A DNA stretch of 64,000 nucleotides from assembly GCA_963969345.1 (NCBI GenBank), contig OZ017768.1, positions 2,024,573 to 2,088,572 of the forward strand, given 5' to 3'. Shown piece after piece: positions 1 through 10,121 of the stretch. Under the pieces are notes generated by a model, which saw nothing but the letters and a program-made list of their open reading frames with translations, made no database searches and had not been told where the DNA came from. This DNA is from Turbatrix aceti (lineage: Eukaryota; Nematoda; Chromadorea; Rhabditida; Panagrolaimidae). Each line of letters begins with the position of its first letter. The first letter of the stretch is position 1. Position numbers and translations under genes: made by a program.

Positions 1-70
1 TTTTTTCGATTTTTTGTTTTTTAAATCTAAAAAAGCGATTTTCTGTGTTTTTACAGACATTTTTTTTCAG

Positions 71-1289
71 AAAATCAAATCCCAGCAAGAAACCATCAAA
101 TTTCTCACCAACAACGGTCAAAGCGAACGAATAGCCAAGGTCTTGGTTTCCCAATTATTTGAATCCCTCGCCGTCGATTTAATCCAAAATCAAAAAAACG
201 GAGCACAACGATCTGCAATTGTTCAGTTCAATCCAAATTTTATTGTATTGGCGCAACGCTTTCTCGAAAGCGAAGATGAAAATCTGTCACGGACTCTTAT
301 ATCGGAATTGGAAGCTGAATTTTCTGCAATTTTCATTCATGTGCCAGATGACGTATTTTTTTAAATATCATGTTTTTTTTTGCTAAAATTGTTTTTTTTA
401 TTCAGGTTACAAACGCGAATAGCAATTGGTTTCGGTTTGGAACAAAATGGGTTGCCCTTGCTGAAGTTGTCGCAGTCGTTGTTGCTGTCGTTGTTGTTAC
501 TGTCTTATGGTATAAAAAAATTTTAAAAATGCCCGGAGCATTTTTGACTCCTCAAATCATTTTTATACTTCTTACTGTATGCTTCTTCGCATCGGTAGTA
601 TTATGGGAATCCAGCAAACGTGTACAAATTCTAAAAGCCGTCAGTTTTTATTTTTTAATAAAGATAAAAAACAACGAAAACAAAAAAATAAAATAAAATT
701 TTTTTTTAAATGTCTTTTTTTTTAGGAAGCAGAAGCTCGTCGCCGACAACACATCCACCTCGATCCAGACGTAGTTTGTGCCGAAAAAACTTATCTGCAA
801 AGCATATACTATACCATTGCTCCCTACTTTTCGTTCTCTCACGAAGACCCGTGTTACACGTATCACCGAAGTCACCTCGTGGATTCTGAAATCGAAGGTT
901 CTTTCTATCTTCAGGCTATCAGTCAGGTTCTAGGCGACTTTATTGGCACCTTCATCAAAACCATCGGAAAACACACTGGCAGGGGTCTGGATGAATTTTT
1001 ATCCGGAGGAACTATTTTTACATCTCCAATCAAACTTGTTGTTCTTTTGGCCGTCCTTGTTATCGCCGGGGTGGTTATTGTTCTCAAAAATGCCAAGTTC
1101 GTAATTCGGGGCGTCGGTTTCGGTATTCAAGTTGGTGACCAGGGAAATGGTCAAAACGCCGTGCCACCACTTCAGGGACCGCAGCAACACAGACTGGTAA
1201 TCGTCCACGAACAACAGTTACCTGCTCAGGTGATGCCAGCAGCTCCGCAGCCAAATGTTGCACTTCTACCTGCTCCAGAACCAGAATAA
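71..1289 (+). CDS. CLCC1-family ER membrane protein (3' part, 5' end outside window)
   Basis: Three exons can be read in phase: 71-352, 406-639 and 726-1289, each preceded by a T-rich CAG/TAG acceptor. The first visible exon opens right after an acceptor at 70, so the start and signal peptide lie left of the window. Order: a helical segment, a first hydrophobic segment rich in Val, a second hydrophobic segment, a charged stretch (EAEARRRQH), a DPC motif near 845-855, and a third hydrophobic segment (PIKLVVLLAVLVIAG). This order, the post-helix acidic segment and the DPC...G.GTG-like region match the CLCC1 (MID-1-related chloride channel, ER/nuclear envelope) family; the family call is from recalled conservation, not a search. 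The proline/glutamine tail is low complexity. AATAAA at 1311 is a likely poly(A) signal. A reduced paralogue follows directly. Confidence 0.75.
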
Positions 1290-1637
1290 TCGTCATCTGA
1301 ACTCGACACGAATAAATTCTCATACCTGATTTCAAACTTGCTTCACTGTAATGAAATTTGAATTCTGATGTAATGAAATTGTTTGAACAATGCAAAAAAA
1401 TGCATACATATGTAATTCGTATTTTAAACATGCATGAAAAAAAATTAATTTTGTTAAAAAAAAAGTAATTTGAATGATGTCGTTTTTAGACACTTTTGTA
1501 CGCGATAAACCACAATTTCGATATTTGTATGTGCGCCTCAGGTGAAAGAGTCCCTAGCACGTTGCATCCCAAACAATAATCATTTTTAGCATCTATTCAG
1601 CGCGCTGATCAGCGTATTTCGATACCTTTTTTCACAA

Positions 1638-2776
1638 ATGATTTTTTGCGGGATGAAAGCGGTTTTGTTCTATATTTTTTCCTTGTTTTGTGTATTAACG
1701 GTGCAACAAAACAAAAATTATCTTAAACCCGGTTGGATCGATCCATACGATCCGCACGCAGCGATACATGCTTCTGATGATTACATAAATGGACTTTTAA
1801 AGGTATAATATTTTATGGGTGATCAATTGAGCAGATGATAGAGATAATAATTTTTTTTGAACGTAGTTACGTAACTTGGTTGGAAGTAACAAGTTTTATA
1901 TTGAATTTAACATAAGTAACGATACATACTATCTTGACAGTATTTTTCAGTTTTTAACATTTTTAACTATAAAAAAAGTTGTTCAATGATATTTTATTCA
2001 GAACATCGAAACCCAAGAAGAAACCATTCAACGCCTTTCCGCAGAAAGTCAAAATGATCGCATAGCCAGTGAAAAACGCATCGGTGAACTTGAAAAGGTT
2101 TTTTTTCAAATTAGGTGAAACACTTTTTGGATCAGTTACGTTGTTGAGTGACAACGTAAAATTACCTCGATTTTTTAGATTTTTGACTTTATCATTGATA
2201 AAAAAAATCACTTTTTTTCAGAAAATCAAAACCCAACAACAAACTATTCAACGACTCTCCGATGAAAGTGAAAAAGAACGTTTAAGTTCAGATGAACGTA
2301 TCGGTGAACTTGAAAAGGTTTTTTTTTCAAATTAGGTGAAACACTTTTTGGATCAGTTACGTTGTTGAGTGACAACGTAAAATTACCTCGATTTTTTAGA
2401 TTTTTGACTTTATCATTGATAAAAAAAATCACTTTTTTTCAGAAAATCAAAACCCAACAACAAACTATTCAACGACTCTCCGATGAAAGTGAAAAAGAAC
2501 GTTTAAGTTTAGATGAACGTATCAGTGAACTTGAAAAGGTTTTTTTTTGAAAATGTTTTGTATCGTATAAATATCTGTTGTTAAAATGTAACGGAGCTAA
2601 ATTTATTTTGAACCACAAATTTAGTTTTTTGTTAATTTGTATGATGTATATTTTTTCAGCACATCAAATTCGAAGAAGAAACCACATTCTCTGAAGAATG
2701 TTCAAGCTATGTTTCTGATATCATCGGTTTCATCGCTGTTGCTGTTTTTCTGTTCTTGAGTTGGTTTTATCTATGA
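1638..2776 (+). CDS. Reduced CLCC1-like paralogue with three repeated coiled-coil exons
   Basis: Exons 1638-1802, 2002-2097, 2222-2317, 2443-2538 and 2660-2776 join in phase 0 to about 189 residues (start could also be the in-frame ATG at 1653). Exon 1 gives a signal peptide followed by WIDPYDP, a motif typical of the CLCC1 N-terminus. Exons 2-4 are each exactly 32 codons and encode the same Gln/Glu-rich helix (…TQQQTIQRLSDES… then RIGELEK), which also matches the first visible exon of the neighbour. Exon 5 adds one transmembrane segment and stops. The three-helix channel region and DPC motif of the family are missing, so this is a truncated copy that keeps secretion signal, coiled coil and one C-terminal anchor. 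AATAAA lies at 2780. Function is unknown; it could be a decoy or partner of the full-length protein, or be on its way to decay. Confidence 0.65.
2098..2538 (+). repeat. Tandem duplication of an intron-exon unit (about 220 bp x 2)
   Basis: Unit 2098-2317 (intron plus 96-bp exon) is repeated as 2318-2538. The two introns are identical apart from the length of the T run after the donor, and the two exons differ at a couple of bases (2289 region TTCAGAT versus TTTAGAT; CGGT versus CAGT). The exon before the first unit (2002-2097) is an older, clearly diverged copy. So the last duplication copied intron plus downstream exon and preserved the reading frame. Confidence 0.9.
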
Positions 2777-3078
2777 GTAATAAAGTAAAGTAAAGTAAAA
2801 TGAACCACCACAACATAGACCTGTGATCCCCCAAGAACAGCCGTCTGCTGAAGTAGTAATTGCTGATTCTCCGTCAAATGATGCAGTTTATCCGGTTGCA
2901 AATTTCCAAAAAAATGACACACTTTTTATGGTTGCAAATTCACAACCGAATAACACTGACACTACAAATCGTACAAATCCGATTTCTACGCGAAGTATCC
3001 GCTCACTATCTTGACAGTATTTTTCAGTTTTTAATATTTTTAACTATAAAAAAAGTTGTTCAATGATATTTTCGACTC
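2777..3078 (+). other. Intergenic remnant: copied intron fragment and possible tail exon relic
   Basis: Holds a short GTAAA microsatellite (about 2780-2800), an open stretch 2823-3014 rich in Pro, Asn and Thr that resembles in composition the low-complexity tail of the first CLCC1-like gene, and at 3006-3070 a near-exact copy of 1929-1993 (end of intron 1 of the reduced paralogue, including CTATCTTGACAG and the GTTGTTCAATGATATTTT run-up to the exon 2 acceptor). This looks like debris of a larger local duplication. Confidence 0.55.
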
Positions 3079-3285
3079 CGGAAGCTGAAGTTCGCCAAAT
3101 CGCTCGCGACGACCGACGACGACAACTGGGCAGTTCGACTGTCAGACTGGCGCCCTACCGACGACTACGACAAAGCCAAGCGACCGCCTGGACGACCTCG
3201 TATGCGCTGGACCGACGCCCTCGCCAACGAGTATTACAAGGCCCCGGCAAAAGACTTTGACTATAGACGAGTGATTTTCCTTTGA
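3079..3285 (+). mobile_element. C-terminal fragment of a non-LTR (RTE/craniofacial-2-like) reverse transcriptase
   Basis: One frame from 3079 stays open for 69 codons to TGA at 3283-3285 and contains DDDNWAVRLSDWRP and RPPGRPRMRWTDALANEY. The NRW/NWA...W.P spacing followed by RPxGRPxxRWxD is the conserved C-terminal signature of nematode and insect endonuclease-reverse transcriptases. A short 3' tail with TTATCCC-like sequence follows to about 3370. The fragment abuts the copied intron piece at 3070. Only the last domain is present, so it is a 5'-truncated, dead insertion. Confidence 0.65.
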
Positions 3286-3615
3286 TGTGCCCCTCTTCGT
3301 ACGATATCCCAGTGATACTTTGTTATCCCGTGTGTACGAGTAAGAGATATAAATTGAAATTGAAAAAATTGTATCCGCTCACAACCTGCAACGTATCGTC
3401 GTTCATTTTCCCAACCACGCAACATTCCGTAGATATTCAGAAGTTTGAGGTCCCATAACGAAAATCATACAAGCGTAATAGTAAATTTTTGGTTTTTTTT
3501 TGGGTATTACATTTTTGTAATGGTAAAAAACGTTAGTAAACGGTATATTTCCCCATGGATCCCCAGGGATAGTATGGAACAATAATGTTATATACATAAA
3601 AAATCGTTACTTTTA

Positions 3616-5903
3616 TCAGTGCGTCAATGTCGATTCATGTGACATTAGGCCTTTGATCGGCACGAGTGGAGTATACGGTGTATAGCCTGTTACCGGCCCT
3701 GAGTGAGCTTCGATGTACACTTTGTAGCTATCGATGAACCTTTTCTGCCCCACCTTCAACTCGGTAGTGCAAAATTCTTTCATATATCGGCAGTAATAAG
3801 TGAGAAAATTGCAGATAAACAGCAACTGGAGGTCGGTCTGAACCAGGTGGTTGCGCTGCGCGCGGAGTTCTCGGATAGTCGACGTGATGCAAAGCTTCTT
3901 ACCGGTGAGGAGTTTTTGAAGACAAACTTCGAGGGCCACGAACGAACCCGTTCGACCGACGCCTGCGGAACAGTGGACGACGGTTACGCATTTCCGGGCA
4001 TCGTTGAGTATGTGATATGCAAATGCTGTGGCCTGAGGCACGCCCTGTTCGGGCCAGTCTGTCATGCGGTAGTGATTTACCATCCGGACGTTTTCACCCT
4101 TTTTTACGCATAGCTTCGTTAAATGAACCTGAAGACGATATTCGATTTTGAGATTTTCAATTTCGATACCAGCTATTCGGAGAACGTAGCCGACTTTCTG
4201 GGGCCAGTACTGGATACACTTTTCCCTTTCATGTTCCATGGTATTGCAAAGCATGACAATGGCGCCGACTTTCTCCTGCCACACCATGCGCCAGAAATCG
4301 GCGGTAGTATTCGCCATGGGACCCTGCGTGCAGATGAACTTGTTCTTCAGTGCTGGATGCGTTACGTAATTGGCATGGATGTAGCTGTTCTCAAAGCCTC
4401 TCAGGATCACTCGTGACGCGTCCGCGCATGCCACATCTTAAATTTTTTTTAAAATTGTTTTGAACCAATTCAAAAAAAAAAATTCACGTACCTTTACACC
4501 GATTTTTTTCCATATTCCCGTCAAAAGCCTCGTGGGTCAAATCCGGAGGAACATAACCTCTGAGATTTTCTTCGTATTTCCTCAGATATCCTTCAACGCC
4601 GGTGTTGAACATCTCGACGAGAAAATCGATAAAGTGTTTTTTCTGCTTCTCAGTAGTTGGCTTCTCCCGGGAAGTATTCCTATTGCTCACCCGGAGTCTG
4701 TTATTGTCCACATGGCGTTTCTTATGAACAAAATACCTGACAGGCCCTCTCCTCTGCGGCACGATGGGAACATTCTGTGTACTCCCCTCGACCGGCAGCA
4801 CGCCATTTTCGACATACGCGTCGCAGTTCGCATTGAACGTAGCTTGCATGGCCTGCAACTCGGGATAGTCAAAGTACTTGAAGGCCCGGGAGTATACGGT
4901 AAGTGCTTTGCAGATGAACAGCAACTGGAGGTCGGTCTGGATCAGGTGGTTGCGCTGCGCGCGGAGTTCTTGGATAGTCGACGTGATGCAGAGTTTCTCA
5001 CAGTTGAGGAGTTTCTGGAAGCAAACTTCGAGGGCCACGAACGAACCCGTCCGACCGACGCCTGCTGAGCTGTGAACGACGGTTACGCATTTCCGGGCTT
5101 CGCAAGCTACGTGAAAAACACATTGGGTGTACTGGGGCACGCCTCCATCGGGCCAGTTTTTCCATTGGTAGTGAGAGACTGTCCGGACGTCGGTTCCCAC
5201 TGTGATGCGCAGTGTCGTGTTGATTATCTGCCGGTTATCCATAATATCGGCTTTTACATTTTCAATCTTGATGCCAGACATTACGTACTTGTCGCCGACG
5301 TTGAACGGCCAGTACTGCGCACACTTTTCCATGCCATGTTCTACGATCTCGCAGAGCATGACGATGACGCCGACCTTCTCCTGCCACACCATGCGCCAGA
5401 AATCGGCGGTAGTATTCACCATGGGACCCTGCGTGCAGATGAACTTGTTCTTCAGTGCTGGATGCGTTACGAAATTGGCATGGATGTAGCTGTTCTTAAA
5501 GCCTCTCAGGATCACTCGTGATGCGTCCGCGCAAATCACATCTAAAATTTTGTTTTAAAATTGTTTTAAACCAGTTCAAAAAAAAAGTTGACGCACCTTT
5601 ATACCGATTTTTTTCCATATTCCGGTCAAAAGCCTCGTGGGTCAAATTCGGAGGAACGTAGGTTTTGAGATTTTCTTTGTACTCCCTCACATATCCTTGA
5701 ATGCCGATGCTGAACATTCCCTCGAGAAAATCGGCAAAGTCGTTCAGCTGCTTGTCAGTGGTTGGTTTCTCCCGAGAAATACCGTCCGTGGCAGGCAGAC
5801 CATTATGCGACACGAGAGGAGCATTCTGGAGTCCACCAACATCGGTTAATGGTTGTGTTACGTCCAGAAGGTCATCAACCGACACGTGATCACTACTAGT
5901 CAT
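3616..5903 (-). CDS. Tandem-domain protein tyrosine phosphatase, first domain with catalytic Cys to Ser
   Basis: Complement join of 5903-5597, 5541-4492 and 4436-3616 gives 725 residues; all junctions are phase 1 and recreate the motif KNRYKD / KNRCKD that opens PTP domains. Two cytoplasmic-type PTP domains follow one another, each preceded by a similar 70-residue helical leader. Domain 1 has the WPD loop intact (WPDGGVP, Asp about 234) but reads VHSSAGVGRTG, i.e. Ser (AGC at about 5068-5070) at the nucleophile position 260; Arg 266 is kept. Domain 2 reads VHCSAGVGRTG (Cys 608, Arg 614) but has WPE instead of WPD (Glu 582). So each domain lacks one of the two catalytic residues, and the usual order (D1 active, D2 weak) is not followed. 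The two 55-bp introns are homologous, showing the gene arose by internal duplication. No signal peptide or membrane segment is seen. Large PTP families in nematodes are often sperm-enriched; that is context only. Confidence 0.85.
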
Positions 5904-6055
5904 GGAAGCGAGTCAATAATTTGGATTGCTGAATCTGCTGGAATTATGGTGGCATATACAAATTTACACAGCGTACGTTTGATTTCTGACTCGGGTGATC
6001 ACTGCCGTTTCAAAAATATAAAAGACAGTGAATTTATTAGAAACATATTACATAT

Positions 6056-6487
6056 GTGCAATACGTGGCTGCTCTCCCAAAAAAGAGAGCAGTCCAAGAA
6101 ACCCTGCCAAATTATTTGAATGTGATGCCGTCGTCGCTCTGTGTTCCCACCGATGGTATTTACTTGGGAATCCACTGCGGCATGCGAGGTGTGAAAGTCG
6201 GAGCACAGGTGTCAGCGATGCCGCCGCGCTTTTTGTTTTGGAAAAAGCGACTGAAGATCGTGCATTGCATTCCTTCAATGCACAGATTGAAAAACTATTT
6301 TTTTCCCTTGAAAGATCACATTCCCAATGACACAACCCAACAGGTAAAAAACAGTGACCTGGGAACCAAATATTCTTTTTTGATCAAAAATACAAGTTAT
6401 GATGGACGAAACGTTCTCATCGACACCGGTGTTCATCCTGGACTGCCAAAAATTGTCGATTGCATGGATCCGAAAATCAATCATTGA
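6056..6487 (+). CDS. Hypothetical single-exon ORF, 143 aa
   Basis: An ATG-initiated frame stays open for 143 codons in GC-moderate sequence between the phosphatase promoter and the 3' end of knl-2. A second frame (6028-6330, 100 codons) overlaps it, so frame choice is uncertain. No domain is recognised; there is no signal peptide or membrane segment. AATAAA-like sequence lies at 6583-6597. It may be a real small gene, part of a spliced gene I could not resolve, or chance. Confidence 0.25.
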   Translation: MQYVAALPKKRAVQETLPNYLNVMPSSLCVPTDGIYLGIHCGMRGVKVGAQVSAMPPRFLFWKKRLKIVHCIPSMHRLKNYFFPLKDHIPNDTTQQVKNSDLGTKYSFLIKNTSYDGRNVLIDTGVHPGLPKIVDCMDPKINH

Positions 6488-6657
6488 AATTATGCATAAT
6501 TTTCGCAAAACAGCACTTTTTAGTTGTACTCGTGCCCATTTTGTAATTTTTTACCGGCAACCGATGTTACACGAACAACACTAAAATAAAATAAAATGTT
6601 TATGACAGTTTATTGGCAATCATGCATTCAGATTACATAAAAAAAAGCACCTGTTAG

Positions 6658-9287
6658 TTAAAAACGCAGGCTCGAAGACGAAGCAGAAGCCGAGTTGTCC
6701 AAGTTTTCGTACGACCTTTCCTCGGGCAGCAGACTATCCCGGCCCTTGCGACGAGGACGACCGACGGGGGGACGGAAAAAGTCGTTTGTCAGATCGTTGA
6801 ACGCGTCTCCCTTTCGTTCTGACGCCCTCGTGGACTTGGACGTTGTCGTCGTTGCCGCCGGAGCACCTCGCCGCCGCTGATTCCGGAAGACTTCATGGGC
6901 GAATCGAATTTGTTGCTCCCTCGTTCGGTCGTCCATCTCGACGACCGATGGAGAAATGCTCGTGTTTGAGAGTCCGGCAAAGGTGTTGCTCACGTCGGCC
7001 CTCGATCGATCGTCTGCCGAGTACTCAGGCGGGCAGTACGGCATCCGAGGACGACGAGCTGCGTGCTCGGGGGTCAGCATGGCGTCGAGGAAGGATTCAT
7101 CGATGGCCAGGCCTTCGTCGTCGGCGGTTGAGGCTTCGGCGAGGGTGTTCAGCATGGAAACCGGAGGAGGTCTTCTGGAGACGTTTTGGACGTGTTGGCG
7201 CATGAATCTGTCTGTTTGGATCTAAAAATGGGATTTTTCGATTTAAAATTAAAAAAATGAATAAATCCAAAAAATAAAAAAAAACAATGATTTGTTTTTT
7301 TCAATGCAAAAAAAACTTCTTTTTTTTTAAAAAAATTGAATTTATTAAAAAAAAAAACTGAAAATATTTTCTTATTACTAAAAAAATAAAAACTCCAAAA
7401 TAAAATTGTTAAATTTCTAAATAAAAAAAATTATTTAAAAAAAAATATTTTTTTTCTAAAAAAATGAAAAAAAAATTGTACATTAAAAAAACTTTTTCAT
7501 TTTTCAAAAAAAAAGTACAAACCATGTAAGCAGCAGTTCCAGGCTTGGCTGTGATCCTCGACTGCTGGGTCACATTCGCCGTCGAATTACCAGGATTCTG
7601 CTGATTGTTTGGCTCGGTCGGCCTCCATCCAAGTTCCCGAGCAGCGTCGACGTACTCATCGAGCGGACGAACCGAGCTGTCGACGGTGAGGGCGACCGAC
7701 TTCCATCCGGCCTCGGTCCTCGGGTTCAGCACGCGGAGGGCCTTTATCAGCAGAGCCTTCTCCTTGGTCGTCCATTTCGGCTTGGCCGAGGCAGGTGCCT
7801 GCGGTGGGTCACCCCGGTCAAGCATCGTCACATCCCCTTCAGATTCCGGGTACTCGACAACCGCTCCATTTTCGAGTTCTTCGACTTCAAGGTTCCGATC
7901 AACCGGATGCGTTCGGCGTTGTTTGTCAATCTTGGATTTCTTGGGTCGTCGAACGGTATCAGCAGGAGTATCCAGGAACCTGAGCAGTCTAGCCTGTCTC
8001 TGCATAGTTTGCCGCGACGGCAAAATCGGTGTATCTTCTTCTGAATCGTCGAATTCATCATTTTCACCATCCGCGTCGTCGGTGGCATCCGGGTCAACCT
8101 CATCGTCCAAGACATCGTAAATAACGACATCCGAAACCTTGGGCTTGGCTTTCGTCTTCGAAACATTTGCATCCCTCACTGCCGACCGACGAGAACCCAC
8201 TTTGACCGGTGCCGCAGGTGTCGACACGCCAAGGGCATCACAGAGCGTCGAAACATTCGTGTGAATCTTCTGCGTCGAATTCGCTACCGTAACTGAGGGG
8301 TTGACGAGTTGCCGCATTTCGCCATGAGAGTCGTAGAGGTAGTGTTGACCTGCCCAGCCGGCGAGACGAGGCTTCGAAACTCGTCCGGATCGAGTCGTGA
8401 CAATCGAGTCGAAGGTCGACCGGAAGGAATCATTGGCCTTTCCTGATCGTTGTTTTTTGGCGTGTGCTGGAGCGAATTCGCCGGCACATCCCTGGTAGGG
8501 GGCGAGGATCTCGTCTTGCTTCAGGAGTTGGGTTCGGCTGAAAATGGGGATAAGAATAAGTAAAAATGAACCAAAAAACGAAAAAATAGAGTAAATAGTA
8601 TAAAAAAATTAATTTTTGGTAACAAAAAGTCGAAAAATGGAGAACAAAGTATGAAAAAGTAACATTCTTTTACGATTACGATAAAAACAAAAGTAACAAA
8701 CAGAAAAGTAAACGACAGTATCAAAGTAACATTTTTTACGATCAAACGTTACTTTTTTTCAGTTGAGATAAAAAACTAAAAGTAACACCTTTTAAGTTGC
8801 GAAAAATGCATGAGTAACAAAGTAACAAATGTTTCTGGAGAAAATGTTACTTCAGCGACAAAAAATAACCGTAAATAACGTAATAATATTTTTTACGATA
8901 AAAGGCAACTTTTACCTTAAAAATCCGCAAAAAACCTACACAAAGTCACAAATCTCGGCCAAAAGATCCTTCCAGTGTCGCGGGAATCCATTGAGGAATT
9001 CATCGAGATAGGTAGGTGGGTAGCACCTCATCTTCCAGACGCCGACGTCGACGGGACCATTGAGGACGTAACGAGCCCCTGATTCAGTCACCAGTTCACG
9101 ATCAGTCGTACGCTCAGTGATGACGCCGGACTGCCAGATGGTGTCACCTTCGCCATCGAGGAAGCCGTCGACGAAAAATGCCGTGCCAGAGGCGTTCATC
9201 TGCAAAAATTTTATAAAAACATAACTTTTGAAGACAAAAACTCACCCTGGGGCACCATTTTCGCAGCCTGCGAACCGCGGTTGACAT
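6658..9287 (-). CDS. knl-2: KNL-2 / MIS18BP1-type centromere licensing factor
   Basis: Complement join of 9287-9246, 9199-8940, 8537-7523 and 7221-6658 gives 626 residues. Exon 2 encodes a SANTA domain (about residues 15-100), recognised by VITERTTDRELVTESGARY and the closing LDEFLNGFPRHW. Residues 149-162 (TRSGRVSKPRLAGW) resemble a CENP-C-like motif as found in KNL2 proteins of other lineages. An acidic stretch follows, then a SANT/Myb-like domain from about residue 355 (PKWTTKEKALLIKAL...GWKSVA). The basic C-terminus has an AT-hook-like PPVGRPRRKGR. SANTA plus SANT in this order defines KNL-2/MIS18BP1, which deposits CENP-A nucleosomes at (here probably holocentric) centromeres. The donor of exon 2 is GTAGGT at 8939-8938. 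Poly(A) signal AATAAA on the minus strand lies at about 6611-6616. It is divergent from the MED9-like gene, with about 300 bp between start codons. Confidence 0.85.
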
Positions 9288-9585
9288 GTTATCAAATCAA
9301 AAGTTGTCCACGATGTAAAATGTACAAAAGAAGCCGAAAACAAGAATACAAAAAACCGTAGATGGCAACAGAGATAAAAATGGAGGATAAACTCGAAAAT
9401 GCGAAGATTCAATTATAAATCGCGCGCAAATGCGCACGCATTGGCTGGTTTCACAACGAAAATAATTTTTGTTCGTTGTTAGTTCTCGAATTCGTTTTTC
9501 TTCTTTCGGTGTTTTTATTTGTCGTGTTTTTTTGTTGTTTCTTTTGTGTCCTCATACATTTTGCTTCTTTACAGGTAAAGGTTTG

Positions 9586-10121
9586 ATGAATGAAGCCGAA
9601 ACTTCATCCAGCACACCGGATGACTGCCTAAAACGTATCAACGTTCTCGAGTGTAATATTCGGTCTTTGTTGTCGACGTATGTTTTTTTTTGACAGACGA
9701 AAAAAACACAAGTTACGGATACTTGTTTAGCATTTCAACCGGGACATTTTCCGACGTTCGTCAGAAAATCAATCAGGTCCAAACGAGTTCTGCCCAGTTC
9801 AAGGAGGAAGTCAAGCGTTTGCCGGACGTCAAGCTATCCATCGAAGAACAGCAAGGCGTCATTGCTTCGATTGCCGTCGAGGAGAACGAGCTCATTGTTG
9901 CCGGAAAGAAAAGACGACAGGTGCTCTCGGGCTACGCTCTGAAGCTCAGTCAAGTCAGGGCAAAGCGGGCACGGCGTCTGGCTGGTGGCATCAAGCCTAA
10001 GAAATCCGCGAAGCTTGCGAACAAGAAAAAGGGTCGTAAGATTGCGAAAAAAGGGTTGAAAAAGAAGCCTTTGAAAAAACCGGCGGTTCCAAAGTCGAAC
10101 GTAACCGGCAATGGCAAGTGA
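9586..10121 (+). CDS. MED9-like Mediator subunit with a basic tail
   Basis: Exons 9586-9677 and 9731-10121 (phase 2 junction, 53-bp intron) give 160 residues. A T-rich acceptor TTCTTTACAG ends at 9574, ten bases before the ATG, a likely spliced-leader site. The middle, FSDVRQKINQVQ...EEVKRLPDVKLSIEEQ...ENELI, follows the pattern of the MED9 C-terminal helix pair (LPG[IV].LS.E.Q followed by a second helix with .ELL); this is recalled similarity and needs a profile search. The tail from about residue 115 is strongly Lys-rich (nuclear or nucleic-acid contact). The stop codon overlaps the start of the downstream MSS4 gene. Confidence 0.5.
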
